The notes under the pieces were generated by a model. It saw only the letters and a program-made list of their open reading frames with translations, did no database searches and had not been told where the DNA came from. A DNA stretch of 64,000 bases from NCBI GenBank assembly GCA_029289325.1, contig JARFTV010000007.1:55390-119389 (forward strand), written 5' to 3'. Positions 43,941 through 52,482 of the stretch are shown here, one piece after another. The translations under genes were made by a program, and so were the position numbers. Every line of letters begins with the position of its first letter. Within the stretch, counting starts at the first letter, position 1. Origin of the DNA: Alphaproteobacteria bacterium. Lineage in GTDB: Bacteria; Pseudomonadota; Alphaproteobacteria; Rhodobacterales; Rhodobacteraceae.

Positions 43941-46655
43941 ATGACCAAGAAGATGCTTATCGACGCCACCCATCCGGAGGAAACCCGGGTGGTCGTGGTC
44001 GACGGAAACAAGGTTGATGAATTCGACTTCGAGACCGTCAACAAACGCCAGCTTGCCGGAAATATCTATCTTGCCAAAGTGACCCGGGTGGAGCCTTCGC
44101 TTCAGGCGGCCTTTGTCGAATATGGCGGCAACCGCCACGGCTTTCTGGCCTTTGCCGAAATCCACCCGGATTACTATCAGATCCCGGTCGCCGACCGTAA
44201 GGCGCTGATCGAGGAAGAGCGGGCGATGGCCCGCGCCGAGGAAGAGGAAGAAAACCGCCGTTCGCGTCGCCGGGGGCCGCGTCCGCAAGCCAGGGCCGAG
44301 GCCGTCAAGGCCGATGATGCGGTGACCGAAGGCCCGTCCAGCATGGATGTGGTCGATCTGGGCGATGACGATGTGACCGAGGACCCGATGGTCGCGGCCG
44401 CGGTCGAGGCCGCGCCGACGGCGCCCGAGGCCGAGGCCGAGCAGGAGACGTCCGGGGACAACGGCCAGGACCACGAGCAGCACGCCGAGACGGCAGACAA
44501 TGGCGACCGCGGCTATCGCGCCGTCGATCATGCCAGCGAGACCGACGACGAGATCGAATCGATCGCCGAAGAGGATGTGGCCGAGGAAATCGCCCAGCCT
44601 CGCCGCCCGCGTGCCCGGCGCTACAAGATCCAGGAAGTCGTCAAGGTCCGGCAGATCATGCTGGTCCAGGTCGTCAAGGAAGAGCGCGGCAACAAGGGCG
44701 CGGCGCTGACCACCTATCTCAGCCTTGCGGGGCGCTATTGCGTGCTGATGCCGAACACGGCGCGGGGCGGCGGGATTTCCCGCAAGATCACCAATGCGGT
44801 GGATCGCAAGAAGCTGAAGGAAATCGCGGGCGAGCTGGAGGTGCCGGAGGGCGCGGGCCTGATCATCCGCACCGCCGGCGCGAAGCGGACCAAGCCCGAG
44901 ATCAAGCGCGATTACGAATATCTCATGCGGCTTTGGGAGCAGATCCGCGAGCTGACGCTGAAGTCGATTGCTCCGGCCAAGATCTATGAGGAAGGCGACC
45001 TGATCAAACGGTCGATCCGGGACCTTTACAGCCGCGAGATCGAGGAGGTGCTGGTCGAGGGCGAGACCGGCTATCGCACCGCCAAGGACTTCATGCGGAT
45101 GATCATGCCGAGCCATGCCCGGCAGGTGGTGCGCTATCAGGACCAGACCCCGCTGTTCGCGAAGTATCAGGTCGAGGGCTATCTCGGGTCGATGTTCAAC
45201 CCGGTGGTCCAGCTGAAATCCGGTGGCTACATCGTGATCGGCGTGACCGAGGCGCTGGTGGCGATCGACGTGAACTCGGGCCGGGCGACGAAGGAGGGGT
45301 CGATCGAGGAGACGGCCCTGAAGACGAACCTCGAGGCCGCCGACGAGGTGGCGCGGCAGTTGCGCCTGCGCGACCTTGCCGGGCTGATCGTCATCGACTT
45401 CATCGACATGGAAGAGCGGAAGAACAACGCCGCGGTCGAGAAGCGTCTGAAGGACAAGCTGAAAACCGACCGGGCACGGATCCAGGTCGGGCGGATCAGC
45501 GGCTTCGGCCTTCTGGAGATGAGCCGGCAGCGGCTGCGGCCGGGGATGCTGGAATCGACGACCCAGCCCTGCCCGCATTGCCACGGCACCGGGCTGATCC
45601 GGTCGGATGACAGCATGGCGTTGCAGGTGCTGCGCGCGCTGGAGGAAGAGGGGACGCGGAAGCGGTCGAAGGAGGTTCTCCTGAAGGCTCCGGTCGGGAT
45701 CGTGAACTACCTGATCAACCAGAAGCGTGAGCATGTGGCGCTGATCGAGGCGCGCTATGGCATGAGCGTGCGGATCGAGGCGGATCCGATGCTGGTGTCG
45801 CCCGACTACACGATCGAGAAGTTCAAGACCGCGCTGCGGGTGGTGCCGGAAACGCCGGTGATCTCGGGCCATGCGGGGCTGATGGGCGCTCCGGTCGAGG
45901 AGGAGGAGGACGAGGATCTCGTCCTTGACCTGGTCGAGGAGGAGGCCGAGGAGGCGGAGGCCGAGGCGACTCCGGCGGCGGCCGAGGGTGATGGGCAGCC
46001 GCGGAAGAAGAAGCGGCGGCGGCGGCGGCGGCGCGGCAATGGCCGTGACGGCGCGGCGGCTGGTGCCGAGGCGGCGGCGGACGGCAGCGACGAGGCCGGG
46101 GACGACGACGAGGACGAGGCTTCGGATCGGGAGGCTGCCGTGGCCGAGCCGGTGGTCGAGGCGGAGGTCGAGGAAGTTCCGGCCAAGCCGAAGCGCACGC
46201 GCAAGCCGCGTGGCGCCAAGGCGGCGGCAGCGGCCGAGCCGGAGGTGACGGCAGAGGTCGAGGCTCCGGGGGCTGAGGCTGTTGAGGCGGTCGTGGCGGC
46301 CGAGCCGGAGGCCGAGGCGGCCCCGGCTCCGAAGAAGCGGGCGAGCCGGTCCAAGGCGGCCGCGAAGCCCGAGGCAGAGGGCGGCGAAACGGTGGCGGCG
46401 AAACCGGCGAAACCCCGGGCGTCGCGGTCGAAGGCAGCGGCAGCGCCAGCGGCCGAGCCGGTGGCTGAATCGGTGGCCGAGCCTGTCGCGGAACCTGTGG
46501 CGGCGGTGGCCGAGGCCGCTCCGGCTCTGGCGCCCGATCCGGGAATGATCCCGACGGCCGAGACCGTGGTCCCCGACCCGGCGGAAGCCGAGGCCCCGGC
46601 GCAGGAAGCGGCGGACAAGCCCAAGCGCAAGGGCTGGTGGTCGCTGGGCCGCTGA
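43941..46655 (+). CDS. rne: Ribonuclease E
   Basis: A 904-residue endoribonuclease and degradosome scaffold. The N-terminal S1 domain is split by a ~130-residue acidic insertion (~95-220), as in other alphaproteobacteria. Catalytic Asp residues are D443 (V-A-I-D-V-N-S-G-R) and D486 (I-V-I-D-F-I-D-M), and the zinc link is C544-P-H-C547-H-G. The C-terminal ~250 residues are Ala/Glu/Lys/Pro-rich, with basic K-K-K-R-R-R-R-R-R and R-S-K-A-A-A-K segments fit for RNA binding, and an aromatic end (G-W-W-S-L-G-R). ATG 43941 was chosen because M-T-K-K-M-L-I-D-A is the family start. Confidence 0.96.
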   Translation: MTKKMLIDATHPEETRVVVVDGNKVDEFDFETVNKRQLAGNIYLAKVTRVEPSLQAAFVEYGGNRHGFLAFAEIHPDYYQIPVADRKALIEEERAMARAEEEEENRRSRRRGPRPQARAEAVKADDAVTEGPSSMDVVDLGDDDVTEDPMVAAAVEAAPTAPEAEAEQETSGDNGQDHEQHAETADNGDRGYRAVDHASETDDEIESIAEEDVAEEIAQPRRPRARRYKIQEVVKVRQIMLVQVVKEERGNKGAALTTYLSLAGRYCVLMPNTARGGGISRKITNAVDRKKLKEIAGELEVPEGAGLIIRTAGAKRTKPEIKRDYEYLMRLWEQIRELTLKSIAPAKIYEEGDLIKRSIRDLYSREIEEVLVEGETGYRTAKDFMRMIMPSHARQVVRYQDQTPLFAKYQVEGYLGSMFNPVVQLKSGGYIVIGVTEALVAIDVNSGRATKEGSIEETALKTNLEAADEVARQLRLRDLAGLIVIDFIDMEERKNNAAVEKRLKDKLKTDRARIQVGRISGFGLLEMSRQRLRPGMLESTTQPCPHCHGTGLIRSDDSMALQVLRALEEEGTRKRSKEVLLKAPVGIVNYLINQKREHVALIEARYGMSVRIEADPMLVSPDYTIEKFKTALRVVPETPVISGHAGLMGAPVEEEEDEDLVLDLVEEEAEEAEAEATPAAAEGDGQPRKKKRRRRRRRGNGRDGAAAGAEAAADGSDEAGDDDEDEASDREAAVAEPVVEAEVEEVPAKPKRTRKPRGAKAAAAAEPEVTAEVEAPGAEAVEAVVAAEPEAEAAPAPKKRASRSKAAAKPEAEGGETVAAKPAKPRASRSKAAAAPAAEPVAESVAEPVAEPVAAVAEAAPALAPDPGMIPTAETVVPDPAEAEAPAQEAADKPKRKGWWSLGR

Positions 46656-46867
46656 GGGCGGCGTCTCGTTCGACTTCGTCTCCTCGTCGCGGGGTCCGCG
46701 GCGGGGAGGCACGGGGTTCTTGACGCGACCGGGCAGGGGATGGATGTGCACGCTCCGTGCCGATGGGCCTTCGGCCTGCTGCGCGGGTGGTGTGGCAGGC
46801 CACCGACTTGCCAACTGATCTGGCGATAAAGCTCACCCCGGATATGTGACGAGCAGTCGACGGGCGT
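46656..46867. other. 212-base gap after rne
   Basis: This lies between the convergent rne and the TusA-like gene. It begins with a sequence related to those at 12101 and 63151 (GACTTCG..CCTCG core) and contains GTGGCAGGCCAC, a short palindrome near 46790. No gene or clear terminator is seen. Confidence 0.4.
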
Positions 46868-47098
46868 TCAGCCGCGGCGGATGAGGTGCAGGGTGACCGG
46901 GCCTTCGTCCTGCGCCCCGACATAATCATGCCCGGCCTCGGCGCAGAAATGCGGCAGGTCGATCCGCGCCATCGCGTCGGTCGCCCGGACGCAGAGCACC
47001 GTCCCCGGCGCAAGGGACAGGAGCCGCTTGCGCGCCCGCAGGACGGGGAGGGGGCAGAGCAGCCCCTCGCAATCGATCTCGATATCCCAGGCCATCAT
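46868..47098 (-). CDS. TusA-family sulfurtransferase-like protein
   Basis: A 76-residue protein with the TusA signature: D-C-E-G-L-L-C-P-L-P-V-L-R-A-R-K-R-L, in which the Cys of C-P-x-P is the persulfide carrier. Start M-M-A-W-D-I-E-I-D (47098 or 47095) is favoured over GTG 47131. TusA proteins relay sulfur in tRNA thiolation or sulfur metabolism. It is divergent from ccdA, 112 bases away. Which sulfur pathway it serves is unclear. Confidence 0.88.
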   Translation of the reverse strand: MMAWDIEIDCEGLLCPLPVLRARKRLLSLAPGTVLCVRATDAMARIDLPHFCAEAGHDYVGAQDEGPVTLHLIRRG

Positions 47099-47210
47099 CC
47101 GCGCGGTGTAGCTGGGCGGCCCGGCCGCCACAAGGTTTCAAGGGCGCCACGGGGATGTGACGCGCTGTCCCGGTGACGCGGCCGTGGAAAGTGGCTATCT
47201 GGGTCGGGAC

Positions 47211-47969
47211 ATGTTCGGAATCGAGATCTTCGACGCTGCCCTGATGCCCGCGATGCTGGTCGCGCTGGCGGCGGGCATCCTGTCCTTCCTGTCGCCCTGC
47301 GTGCTGCCGATCGTGCCGCCCTATCTTGCCTATATGGGCGGGATCAGCATGGGCGAGATGACGGCGGGCGGGCAGGCGCGGCGGCGGGTGATCATACCCG
47401 CGCTGTTCTTTGTCATGGGCCTGTCGACGATCTTCCTGCTTCTGGGCTTCACCGCCTCGGCCTTTGGCAGTTTCGTCCTGCAGAACCAGGTCCTGCTGGC
47501 GCGGATCTCGGGCATCGTGATCATCATTTTCGGCCTGCATTTCCTGGGCGTGTTCCGTATCGGCCTTCTGGACCGCGAGATGCGGCTGGATGCGGGCGAC
47601 CGGGGCGGCAGCGCGGTCGGCGCCTATGTGCTGGGCCTGGCCTTCGCCTTCGGCTGGACACCCTGCATCGGCCCGCAGCTGGGTGCGATCCTGTCGCTGG
47701 CCGCGCAGGAGGGCAGCATGGAACGCGGGACGCTGCTTCTGGGGGTCTATGCGCTGGGGCTGGGCCTGCCCTTCCTGTTGGCAGCGATCTTCATCGAACG
47801 GTCGATGACGCTGATGGCGCGGCTGAAGCGCCACATGAAGCTGATCGAGCGGCTGATGGGCGGGCTTCTGATCGTCGTGGGTCTGGCCCTTGTCACCGGC
47901 GCCTTCACCGATTTCAGCTACTGGATGCTGGAAACCTATGAGGTCCTGGGCCTGCCGCTGCCCGGTTGA
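47211..47969 (+). CDS. ccdA: Cytochrome c biogenesis thiol reductant protein CcdA
   Basis: A 252-residue, six-helix membrane protein that carries electrons from cytoplasmic thioredoxin to periplasmic cytochrome c maturation. The two redox cysteines sit in F-L-S-P-C-V-L-P-I-V-P-P and F-G-W-T-P-C-I-G-P, as expected. The start M-F-G-I-E-I-F-D (47211) was chosen because the upstream in-frame part is not membrane-like. A hydrolase/P450 pair follows on the same strand. Confidence 0.94.
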   Translation: MFGIEIFDAALMPAMLVALAAGILSFLSPCVLPIVPPYLAYMGGISMGEMTAGGQARRRVIIPALFFVMGLSTIFLLLGFTASAFGSFVLQNQVLLARISGIVIIIFGLHFLGVFRIGLLDREMRLDAGDRGGSAVGAYVLGLAFAFGWTPCIGPQLGAILSLAAQEGSMERGTLLLGVYALGLGLPFLLAAIFIERSMTLMARLKRHMKLIERLMGGLLIVVGLALVTGAFTDFSYWMLETYEVLGLPLPG

Positions 47970-48021
47970 TGCTTCCCTTGGCCCTGCCGATGGGTAAGCT
48001 GGGCCGGTGATCGTGAATGGT

Positions 48022-49233
48022 ATGGCGGATCCGGGAATGGCGGCAGGGGGCAGGCAGGGCGGTGGCGTCTTTCGCCGACAGGTCCTGTATATTCCCGGCT
48101 ATGACCCCTTTCCGCCCCGTCGCTACCGCGAGCTGTATCGCAGGGAGGGCGCGGCGCAGGCGGCAATCTCGGGCTATGCGCTGACGGTCGAGGGGCGGGT
48201 CGGCCCCGGCTATGCCTGGCGGGTGCGGTCGGACATGGGCCAGCCGGCCGAGGCCGAGGTCGAGGTGCTGGTCTGGGCCGATCTGGTGCGGCAGTCGATG
48301 GGGCAGGGGATCGCGGCGACCTATCTTCTGCTGGCGCGGACGGCCTGGGTCTATGCGGGGTCGGGCGCCCTGTGGCGGCTGCTGCGGTTGCGCAAGGGAC
48401 CGATGGTCGCGGCGCTGTATCCGGCGGTCCTGCTGGTCCTGCAGGCACTGGTGGCGGTCTTGCTGGCCGGGCTGGTGCTGTGGCTGGTGCCTTGGCCTTG
48501 GCTGGGCTGGCCCATGGCGGCGGCGACGGTCTGGGCGGTGCTGGCGGGGTTTCGGCGGCTCGATCGTCGGATCTATGCCTATTACCTGATGCATGACTAC
48601 GGCTTTACCGCGCTGGAGTGCGGGGCCTATCCGGCGGCGCTGGAGGCGCGGCTGGCCGCATTTCGCGCCCGGCTGCGCGAGGCCCTGGGGACGGGTGTGG
48701 ACGAGGTGCTGGTGGTCGGCCATTCCTCGGGCGCGCATCTGGCGGTGTCGGTGCTGGCGGACCTTCTGCGCGAGGGGGTGCCGGAGGGCCCGGCGCTGGC
48801 CTTCCTGAGCCTGGGGCAGGTGGTGCCGATGGTCTCGTTCCTGCCGGGGGCGGCGCGGCTGCGGGCGGATCTGCGCTATCTGTCGGCGCGCAAGGAGCTG
48901 ACCTGGGTCGATGTCAGCGCGCCAGGGGATGGCTGCACCTTCGCGCTGTGCGATCCGGTGGCGGTGAGCGGGGTGGCACCCGAGGGGCAGAGGTGGCCGC
49001 TGGTGATCTCGGCCGCGTTCAGCCAGACGCTGAGCCCCGAGCGGTGGGAGGCCCTGCGGCGGCGCTTCTTCCGGCTGCATTTCCAGTATCTTTGCGCCTT
49101 CGATCGGCCGGGGGATTACGACTATTTCCGCATCACGGCGGGACCGCTGACGCTGGCCGAACGGTTCCGGGGGCGCAAGCCCTCGGCCAGCCGGATCACG
49201 GCGGCGACGAACCCCTACAGGGACGTGGCATGA
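48022..49233 (+). CDS. Membrane-associated alpha/beta hydrolase-like protein upstream of P450
   Basis: A protein of about 403 residues that I cannot assign to a named family. The N-terminus has R-R-Q-V-L-Y-I-P-G-Y-D-P-F-P-P-R-R-Y. Two adjacent hydrophobic helices follow (~130-175). A classical hydrolase nucleophile elbow lies further on (L-V-V-G-H-S-S-G-A-H-L-A), with a downstream F-L-S-L-G-Q-V-V-P. Possible starts are GTG 48007, ATG 48022 and ATG 48037; none has a strong ribosome site. It overlaps the P450 gene by 4 bases, so the two are probably translated together and may act on the same lipid-like substrate. The latter is inference. Confidence 0.72.
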   Translation: MADPGMAAGGRQGGGVFRRQVLYIPGYDPFPPRRYRELYRREGAAQAAISGYALTVEGRVGPGYAWRVRSDMGQPAEAEVEVLVWADLVRQSMGQGIAATYLLLARTAWVYAGSGALWRLLRLRKGPMVAALYPAVLLVLQALVAVLLAGLVLWLVPWPWLGWPMAAATVWAVLAGFRRLDRRIYAYYLMHDYGFTALECGAYPAALEARLAAFRARLREALGTGVDEVLVVGHSSGAHLAVSVLADLLREGVPEGPALAFLSLGQVVPMVSFLPGAARLRADLRYLSARKELTWVDVSAPGDGCTFALCDPVAVSGVAPEGQRWPLVISAAFSQTLSPERWEALRRRFFRLHFQYLCAFDRPGDYDYFRITAGPLTLAERFRGRKPSASRITAATNPYRDVA

Positions 49234-50555
49234 CCCCGCCGAAGCCGGAACCGCGGGCGGAGCGGGTCTCGCTCTGGGGGCATCTGCGGGCGTTCCGGCG
49301 CGATATCCTGTCGGCGCAGCCCGCGCGGCTTTACCGGGCCTGGATGGCGGAGTTCCGGACGCCGTTCTTCCGCAGCTACCTGTGCAACGATCCGGCGCTG
49401 GTGCGGCGGGTGCTGGAGGAGCGGCCCGCGGACTTCCCCAAGTCGGATCGGGTGACGGAAGGCTTGCGGCCGCTGCTCGGCCGGTCGGTCTTTGTGACCA
49501 ATGGCGAGGAATGGCTGCGGCAGCGGCGGATCATCGACCCGGCCTTCGAGGGCGGGCGGCTGAAGGAGGCGTTTCCGGCGATCTGGGCGGCCTCTGAGGC
49601 GGCGGTGGCGCGGATGGGGACGGGCGAGGTCGAGGTGGAGCTGGCGGCCAGCCATGCGGCGGCGGATGTGATCTTCCGCACGCTGTTCTCGATCCCGATC
49701 GAGGACCGGGTGGCGCAGGCGGTTTTCCAGGAGTTCCGGGCCTATCAACGCTCTGCGCCGATCCTGAATCTCGGGGCCTTCCTGCGGCTGCCGTCCTGGG
49801 TGCCGCGCCTGCACCGGGGGGCGACGCGCCGCTCGGCCAGGGTGATCCGGGGGCTGATCGCAGGGCTGACCGCCGAACGGGCGGCGGCGATTGCGGCGGG
49901 GGTGGCGCCGCTGGATCTGGCGACGAAGATCATGACCACGCCCGACCCGGTGACGGGCGAGCGGTTCGGGACCGCCGAGATGGTGGACCAGGTGGCGATC
50001 TTCTTCCTCGCGGGGCATGAGACCAGCGCCTCGGCCCTGGGTTGGGCGCTGTATTTGCTGGCCACGCATCCCGAGGCGCAGGCGCGGGTGGCGGCGGAGG
50101 CCGAGGCGTTGCGGCCGGAGTTCGGGGTGGTATCGTCGCTGCGCTTTACCCGCGACGTGTTCCGCGAGGCGCTGCGGCTGTATCCCCCGGTGCCGATGCT
50201 GGTGCGCGAGACGGCACGGGCGGAGGAGTTCCGGGGCCGGGAGGTTGCGAAGGGGGCGCAGGTGGTGATCAGTCCCTGGCACCTGCACCGGCACGAGCGG
50301 ATCTGGGACCGGCCGGACGACTTCGACCCCGACCGCTGGGCCGGCCAGCTGCCGCAGGGCGGGTATCTGCCCTTCTCGCGCGGGCCGCGGGTCTGTCCGG
50401 GCGCGGGGTTCGCGATGCTGGAGGGCACGCTGATGCTGGCGCATCTGGTGCGGGCGTTCCGGTTCGAGGCGGTGGCGGGGCGGGCGCCGGTGCCGGTGGC
50501 GCATCTGACGGTGCGGGCGCAGGACGGGATCTGGTTGCGGGTCAGTCCGCGATAG
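49230..50555 (+). CDS. Cytochrome P450
   Basis: A 441-residue soluble P450. The I-helix oxygen-activation motif is F-L-A-G-H-E-T-S-A. The E-x-x-R pair is in F-R-E-A-L-R-L-Y-P-P, and the heme-binding loop F-S-R-G-P-R-V-C-P-G has the thiolate Cys389. The long A-G-H-E-T motif and overall pattern resemble class II-like/CYP1xx fatty-acid or sterol hydroxylases rather than CYP101-type. It overlaps the hydrolase gene upstream (ATGA). No ferredoxin partner is adjacent. Its stop codon touches the palindrome at 50555-50581. Confidence 0.93.
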   Translation: MTPPKPEPRAERVSLWGHLRAFRRDILSAQPARLYRAWMAEFRTPFFRSYLCNDPALVRRVLEERPADFPKSDRVTEGLRPLLGRSVFVTNGEEWLRQRRIIDPAFEGGRLKEAFPAIWAASEAAVARMGTGEVEVELAASHAAADVIFRTLFSIPIEDRVAQAVFQEFRAYQRSAPILNLGAFLRLPSWVPRLHRGATRRSARVIRGLIAGLTAERAAAIAAGVAPLDLATKIMTTPDPVTGERFGTAEMVDQVAIFFLAGHETSASALGWALYLLATHPEAQARVAAEAEALRPEFGVVSSLRFTRDVFREALRLYPPVPMLVRETARAEEFRGREVAKGAQVVISPWHLHRHERIWDRPDDFDPDRWAGQLPQGGYLPFSRGPRVCPGAGFAMLEGTLMLAHLVRAFRFEAVAGRAPVPVAHLTVRAQDGIWLRVSPR

Positions 50556-50581
50556 GAAGGTGGGCGGATCGCCCACCCTAC
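50555..50581. repeat. REP-like palindrome at P450 3' end
   Basis: Arms GGTGGGC / GCCCACC around a 5-base loop, flanked by GGAA on the left and CTAC on the right. The reverse complement is the same as the 50740-50766 element except in the loop. It begins at the last base of the P450 stop codon, so it probably serves as a terminator. Confidence 0.8.
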
Positions 50582-50739
50582 TCGGTCCCGGTTCGGAATA
50601 TCCGTTGCAGGTCGAGGGGGACCACCGGCAGGGGCCGATAGGGCCTTTTCGTGAGCGGGGGAACGACGGGACGTGGGCCGGTCGCGGCTAAAGGGCACCA
50701 GCCGGGTTCAGGAGAACCAGTCCGTCAGCAGGGCGGGCG

Positions 50740-50766
50740 TAGGGTGGGCGATGCGCCCACCTTCCC
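50740..50766. repeat. REP-like palindrome at purS 3' end
   Basis: GTAGGGTGGGC / GCCCACCTTCC around a short loop, in inverted orientation to the copy at 50555. It sits 4 bases beyond the purS stop (minus strand). The two copies bracket a 158-base gap without genes and end the convergent P450 and purS transcripts. Confidence 0.8.
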
Positions 50767-50770
50767 GGCG

Positions 50771-51010
50771 TCAGAGGAGTTCGACGCGGTAGCTTTCGAT
50801 GACGGTATTGGCGAGCAGCTTCTCGCACATCGCCTTGACCTCGGCCTCGGCCTTGGTGGCATCGGTCTCGGCCAGGTCGAGCTCGATCACCTTGCCCTGC
50901 CGCACGCCCTGCACGCCCTGGAAGCCGAGCGAGCCCAGCGCATGGCGCACCGCCTCGCCCTGCGGGTCGAGGACGCCGGTCTTCAGCATGACGGTCACAC
51001 GGGCTTTCAT
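50771..51010 (-). CDS. purS: Phosphoribosylformylglycinamidine synthase subunit PurS
   Basis: A 79-residue protein starting M-K-A-R-V-T-V-M-L-K-T-G-V-L-D-P-Q-G, with G-V-R-Q-G-K-V-I-E-L-D and L-L-A-N-T-V-I-E-S-Y near the end, all typical of PurS. GGAGG lies just upstream of the start at 51010. It is the structural partner of PurL and PurQ in purine synthesis. It is downstream of purC on the same strand, 68 bases away. Confidence 0.96.
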   Translation of the reverse strand: MKARVTVMLKTGVLDPQGEAVRHALGSLGFQGVQGVRQGKVIELDLAETDATKAEAEVKAMCEKLLANTVIESYRVELL

Positions 51011-51078
51011 CGGGGCCTCCAGCGGATGGTTCGGCCCGTCCTTAGCGAAGCGCCGGGGGGCGGGCAAGGGCGGGTGGG

Positions 51079-51831
51079 TCAGTTGATCAGCGTGGGCTTT
51101 GTCGTATGCGTCACATTCGACGGCAGCACGCCAAGCCTGCGGGCGAGTTCGGTATAGACATCCGCCAAGGGCTGCGGCTCGGGCGCGGAGCCGTCGGGCC
51201 GCTCCGGCAGGCGCATGTCCCAGAGCCGGCAGCTGTCCGGGCTGATCTCGTCCGCGACGATGAGGCGCATGAAGTCGCCTTCCCAGACCCGGCCGACCTC
51301 GATCTTGAAATCCGCCAGCCGGATGCCGACGCCCATCATCACGCCCGACAGGAAGTCGTTGACCCGCAGGGCCAGCGCCACGATGTCGTCAAGGTCCTGC
51401 TGGTTGGCCCAGCCGAAGGCGACGATATGCTCCTCGGCTACGAGGGGCGAGTTCAGGCGATCGTCCTTGTAGTAGTATTCCACGATCGGGCGGGGCAGCT
51501 GCGTGCCTTCCGGGATCCCGAGCCGGGCGGTCATCGGACCGGCCGAGAAGTTGCGGACCACCACTTCCAGCGGGATGATCTCGGCCATCCGCACCAGCTG
51601 TTCGCGCATGTTCAGCCGACGGATGAAGTGGGTCGGCACGCCGATCTGGTTCAGGCCGGCCATGAAGAATTCCGACAGGCGGTTGTTCAGCACGCCCTTC
51701 CCCTCCAGCGTGGCCGGAGCCGCGACGGTGGGGGCGCTGTCGTCCTTGAAATACTGGATCAGCGTGCCGGGTTCCGGGCCTTCGTAAAGGATCTTCGCCT
51801 TGCCTTCGTAGACCTTCTTGCGCCGTGCCAT
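51079..51831 (-). CDS. purC: Phosphoribosylaminoimidazole-succinocarboxamide synthase
   Basis: A 250-residue SAICAR synthetase. The N-terminal [22 protein letters not shown] and [10 protein letters not shown] are family marks, with [12 protein letters not shown] in the active site. The start at 51831 (M-A-R-R-K-K) has GGAG upstream. It forms a purC-purS unit on the minus strand and is divergent from the zeta inhibitor gene. Confidence 0.96.
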   Translation of the reverse strand: MARRKKVYEGKAKILYEGPEPGTLIQYFKDDSAPTVAAPATLEGKGVLNNRLSEFFMAGLNQIGVPTHFIRRLNMREQLVRMAEIIPLEVVVRNFSAGPMTARLGIPEGTQLPRPIVEYYYKDDRLNSPLVAEEHIVAFGWANQQDLDDIVALALRVNDFLSGVMMGVGIRLADFKIEVGRVWEGDFMRLIVADEISPDSCRLWDMRLPERPDGSAPEPQPLADVYTELARRLGVLPSNVTHTTKPTLIN

Positions 51832-51999
51832 GCCTGCTCCGCCAACGGGTTCCCGCATGGGGCCGATGGTCCCTGGGGTATCACTCTTGGGCTATAGTCC
51901 AAGGGGGGCAGGGTCGCAAGGCGCGAGGGGGCGGAAGGGGGCTTGCGGCATGGCCGGGTGAGGGGCATATGAGGGGAAACGCCAACTATGGGGGCCCCC

Positions 52000-52314
52000 A
52001 TGACCACCTTCGACGACCGCGAGAACGCCTTCGAGGCCAAGTTCGCCCATGACAGCGAGATGCAGTTCAAGGCCGAGGCGCGGCGCAACAAGCTTCTGGG
52101 CCTCTGGGCGGCCGAGCTGATGGGCAAGTCGGGCGACGCCGCTGCCTCCTATGCGATGGAAGTGGTCAGCGCGGACTTCGAGGAAGCGGGCGACGAGGAT
52201 GTGGTGCGCAAGGTCGTGGGCGATCTTGCCGGCAAGGCCAGCGCCGAGGTCGTGCGCGCCAAGATGAAAGAGCTCATGCCCATCGCCAAGGCGCAGCTTC
52301 TGAGCGAAATCTGA
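52000..52314 (+). CDS. F1-ATPase inhibitor subunit zeta (DUF1476)
   Basis: A 104-residue all-helical protein starting M-T-T-F-D-D-R-E-N-A-F-E-A-K-F-A-H-D, matching the alphaproteobacterial DUF1476/zeta subunit in sequence and exact length class. In Paracoccus the zeta N-terminus enters F1 and blocks ATP hydrolysis. ATG 52000 is preferred; ATG 51988 would start within a perfect G5C5 palindrome. A strong terminator follows at 52334. Confidence 0.9.
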   Translation: MTTFDDRENAFEAKFAHDSEMQFKAEARRNKLLGLWAAELMGKSGDAAASYAMEVVSADFEEAGDEDVVRKVVGDLAGKASAEVVRAKMKELMPIAKAQLLSEI

Positions 52315-52333
52315 TCCGCCCACCGGCGGAGCC

Positions 52334-52361
52334 GCGCGCGTTTCCCCAGGGAGACGCGCGC
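52334..52361 (+). terminator. Terminator after zeta inhibitor gene
   Basis: A 12-base stem GCGCGCGTTTCC / GGAGACGCGCGC with one wobble pair and a 4-base loop, followed by CTTGCGTTT. It lies 19 bases past the stop codon. Confidence 0.75.
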
Positions 52362-52482
52362 CTTGCGTTTGCGGGGCCGGAGTTGAGGCCCGCCGCAAGA
52401 TGTGATGCGGAATATGAAATTGCACTGGCCTCGGGGCCGTGGCAAGGGAAGGGGACCTTAGCCAACTGAAAGGCCCGACCCG
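52362..52482 (+). promoter_or_regulatory. Structured leader upstream of homocysteine methyltransferase
   Basis: Several short complementary segments lie here: GGCC-TCGG-GGCC near 52431, and TGGCAAGG (about 52440) with CCTTAGCCA (about 52456) enclosing GAAGGGG. An AAGGCCC just before the start could pair back with GGGCC. The start codon at 52483 has no clear Shine-Dalgarno. A regulatory leader is possible; I could not match it to a known riboswitch consensus. Confidence 0.35.

Noticed and set aside
43917..46814. 965-codon open frame on the minus strand over rne
   Set aside because: Shadow of the RNase E gene; composition is Arg/His/Leu/Asp-rich and not protein-like.
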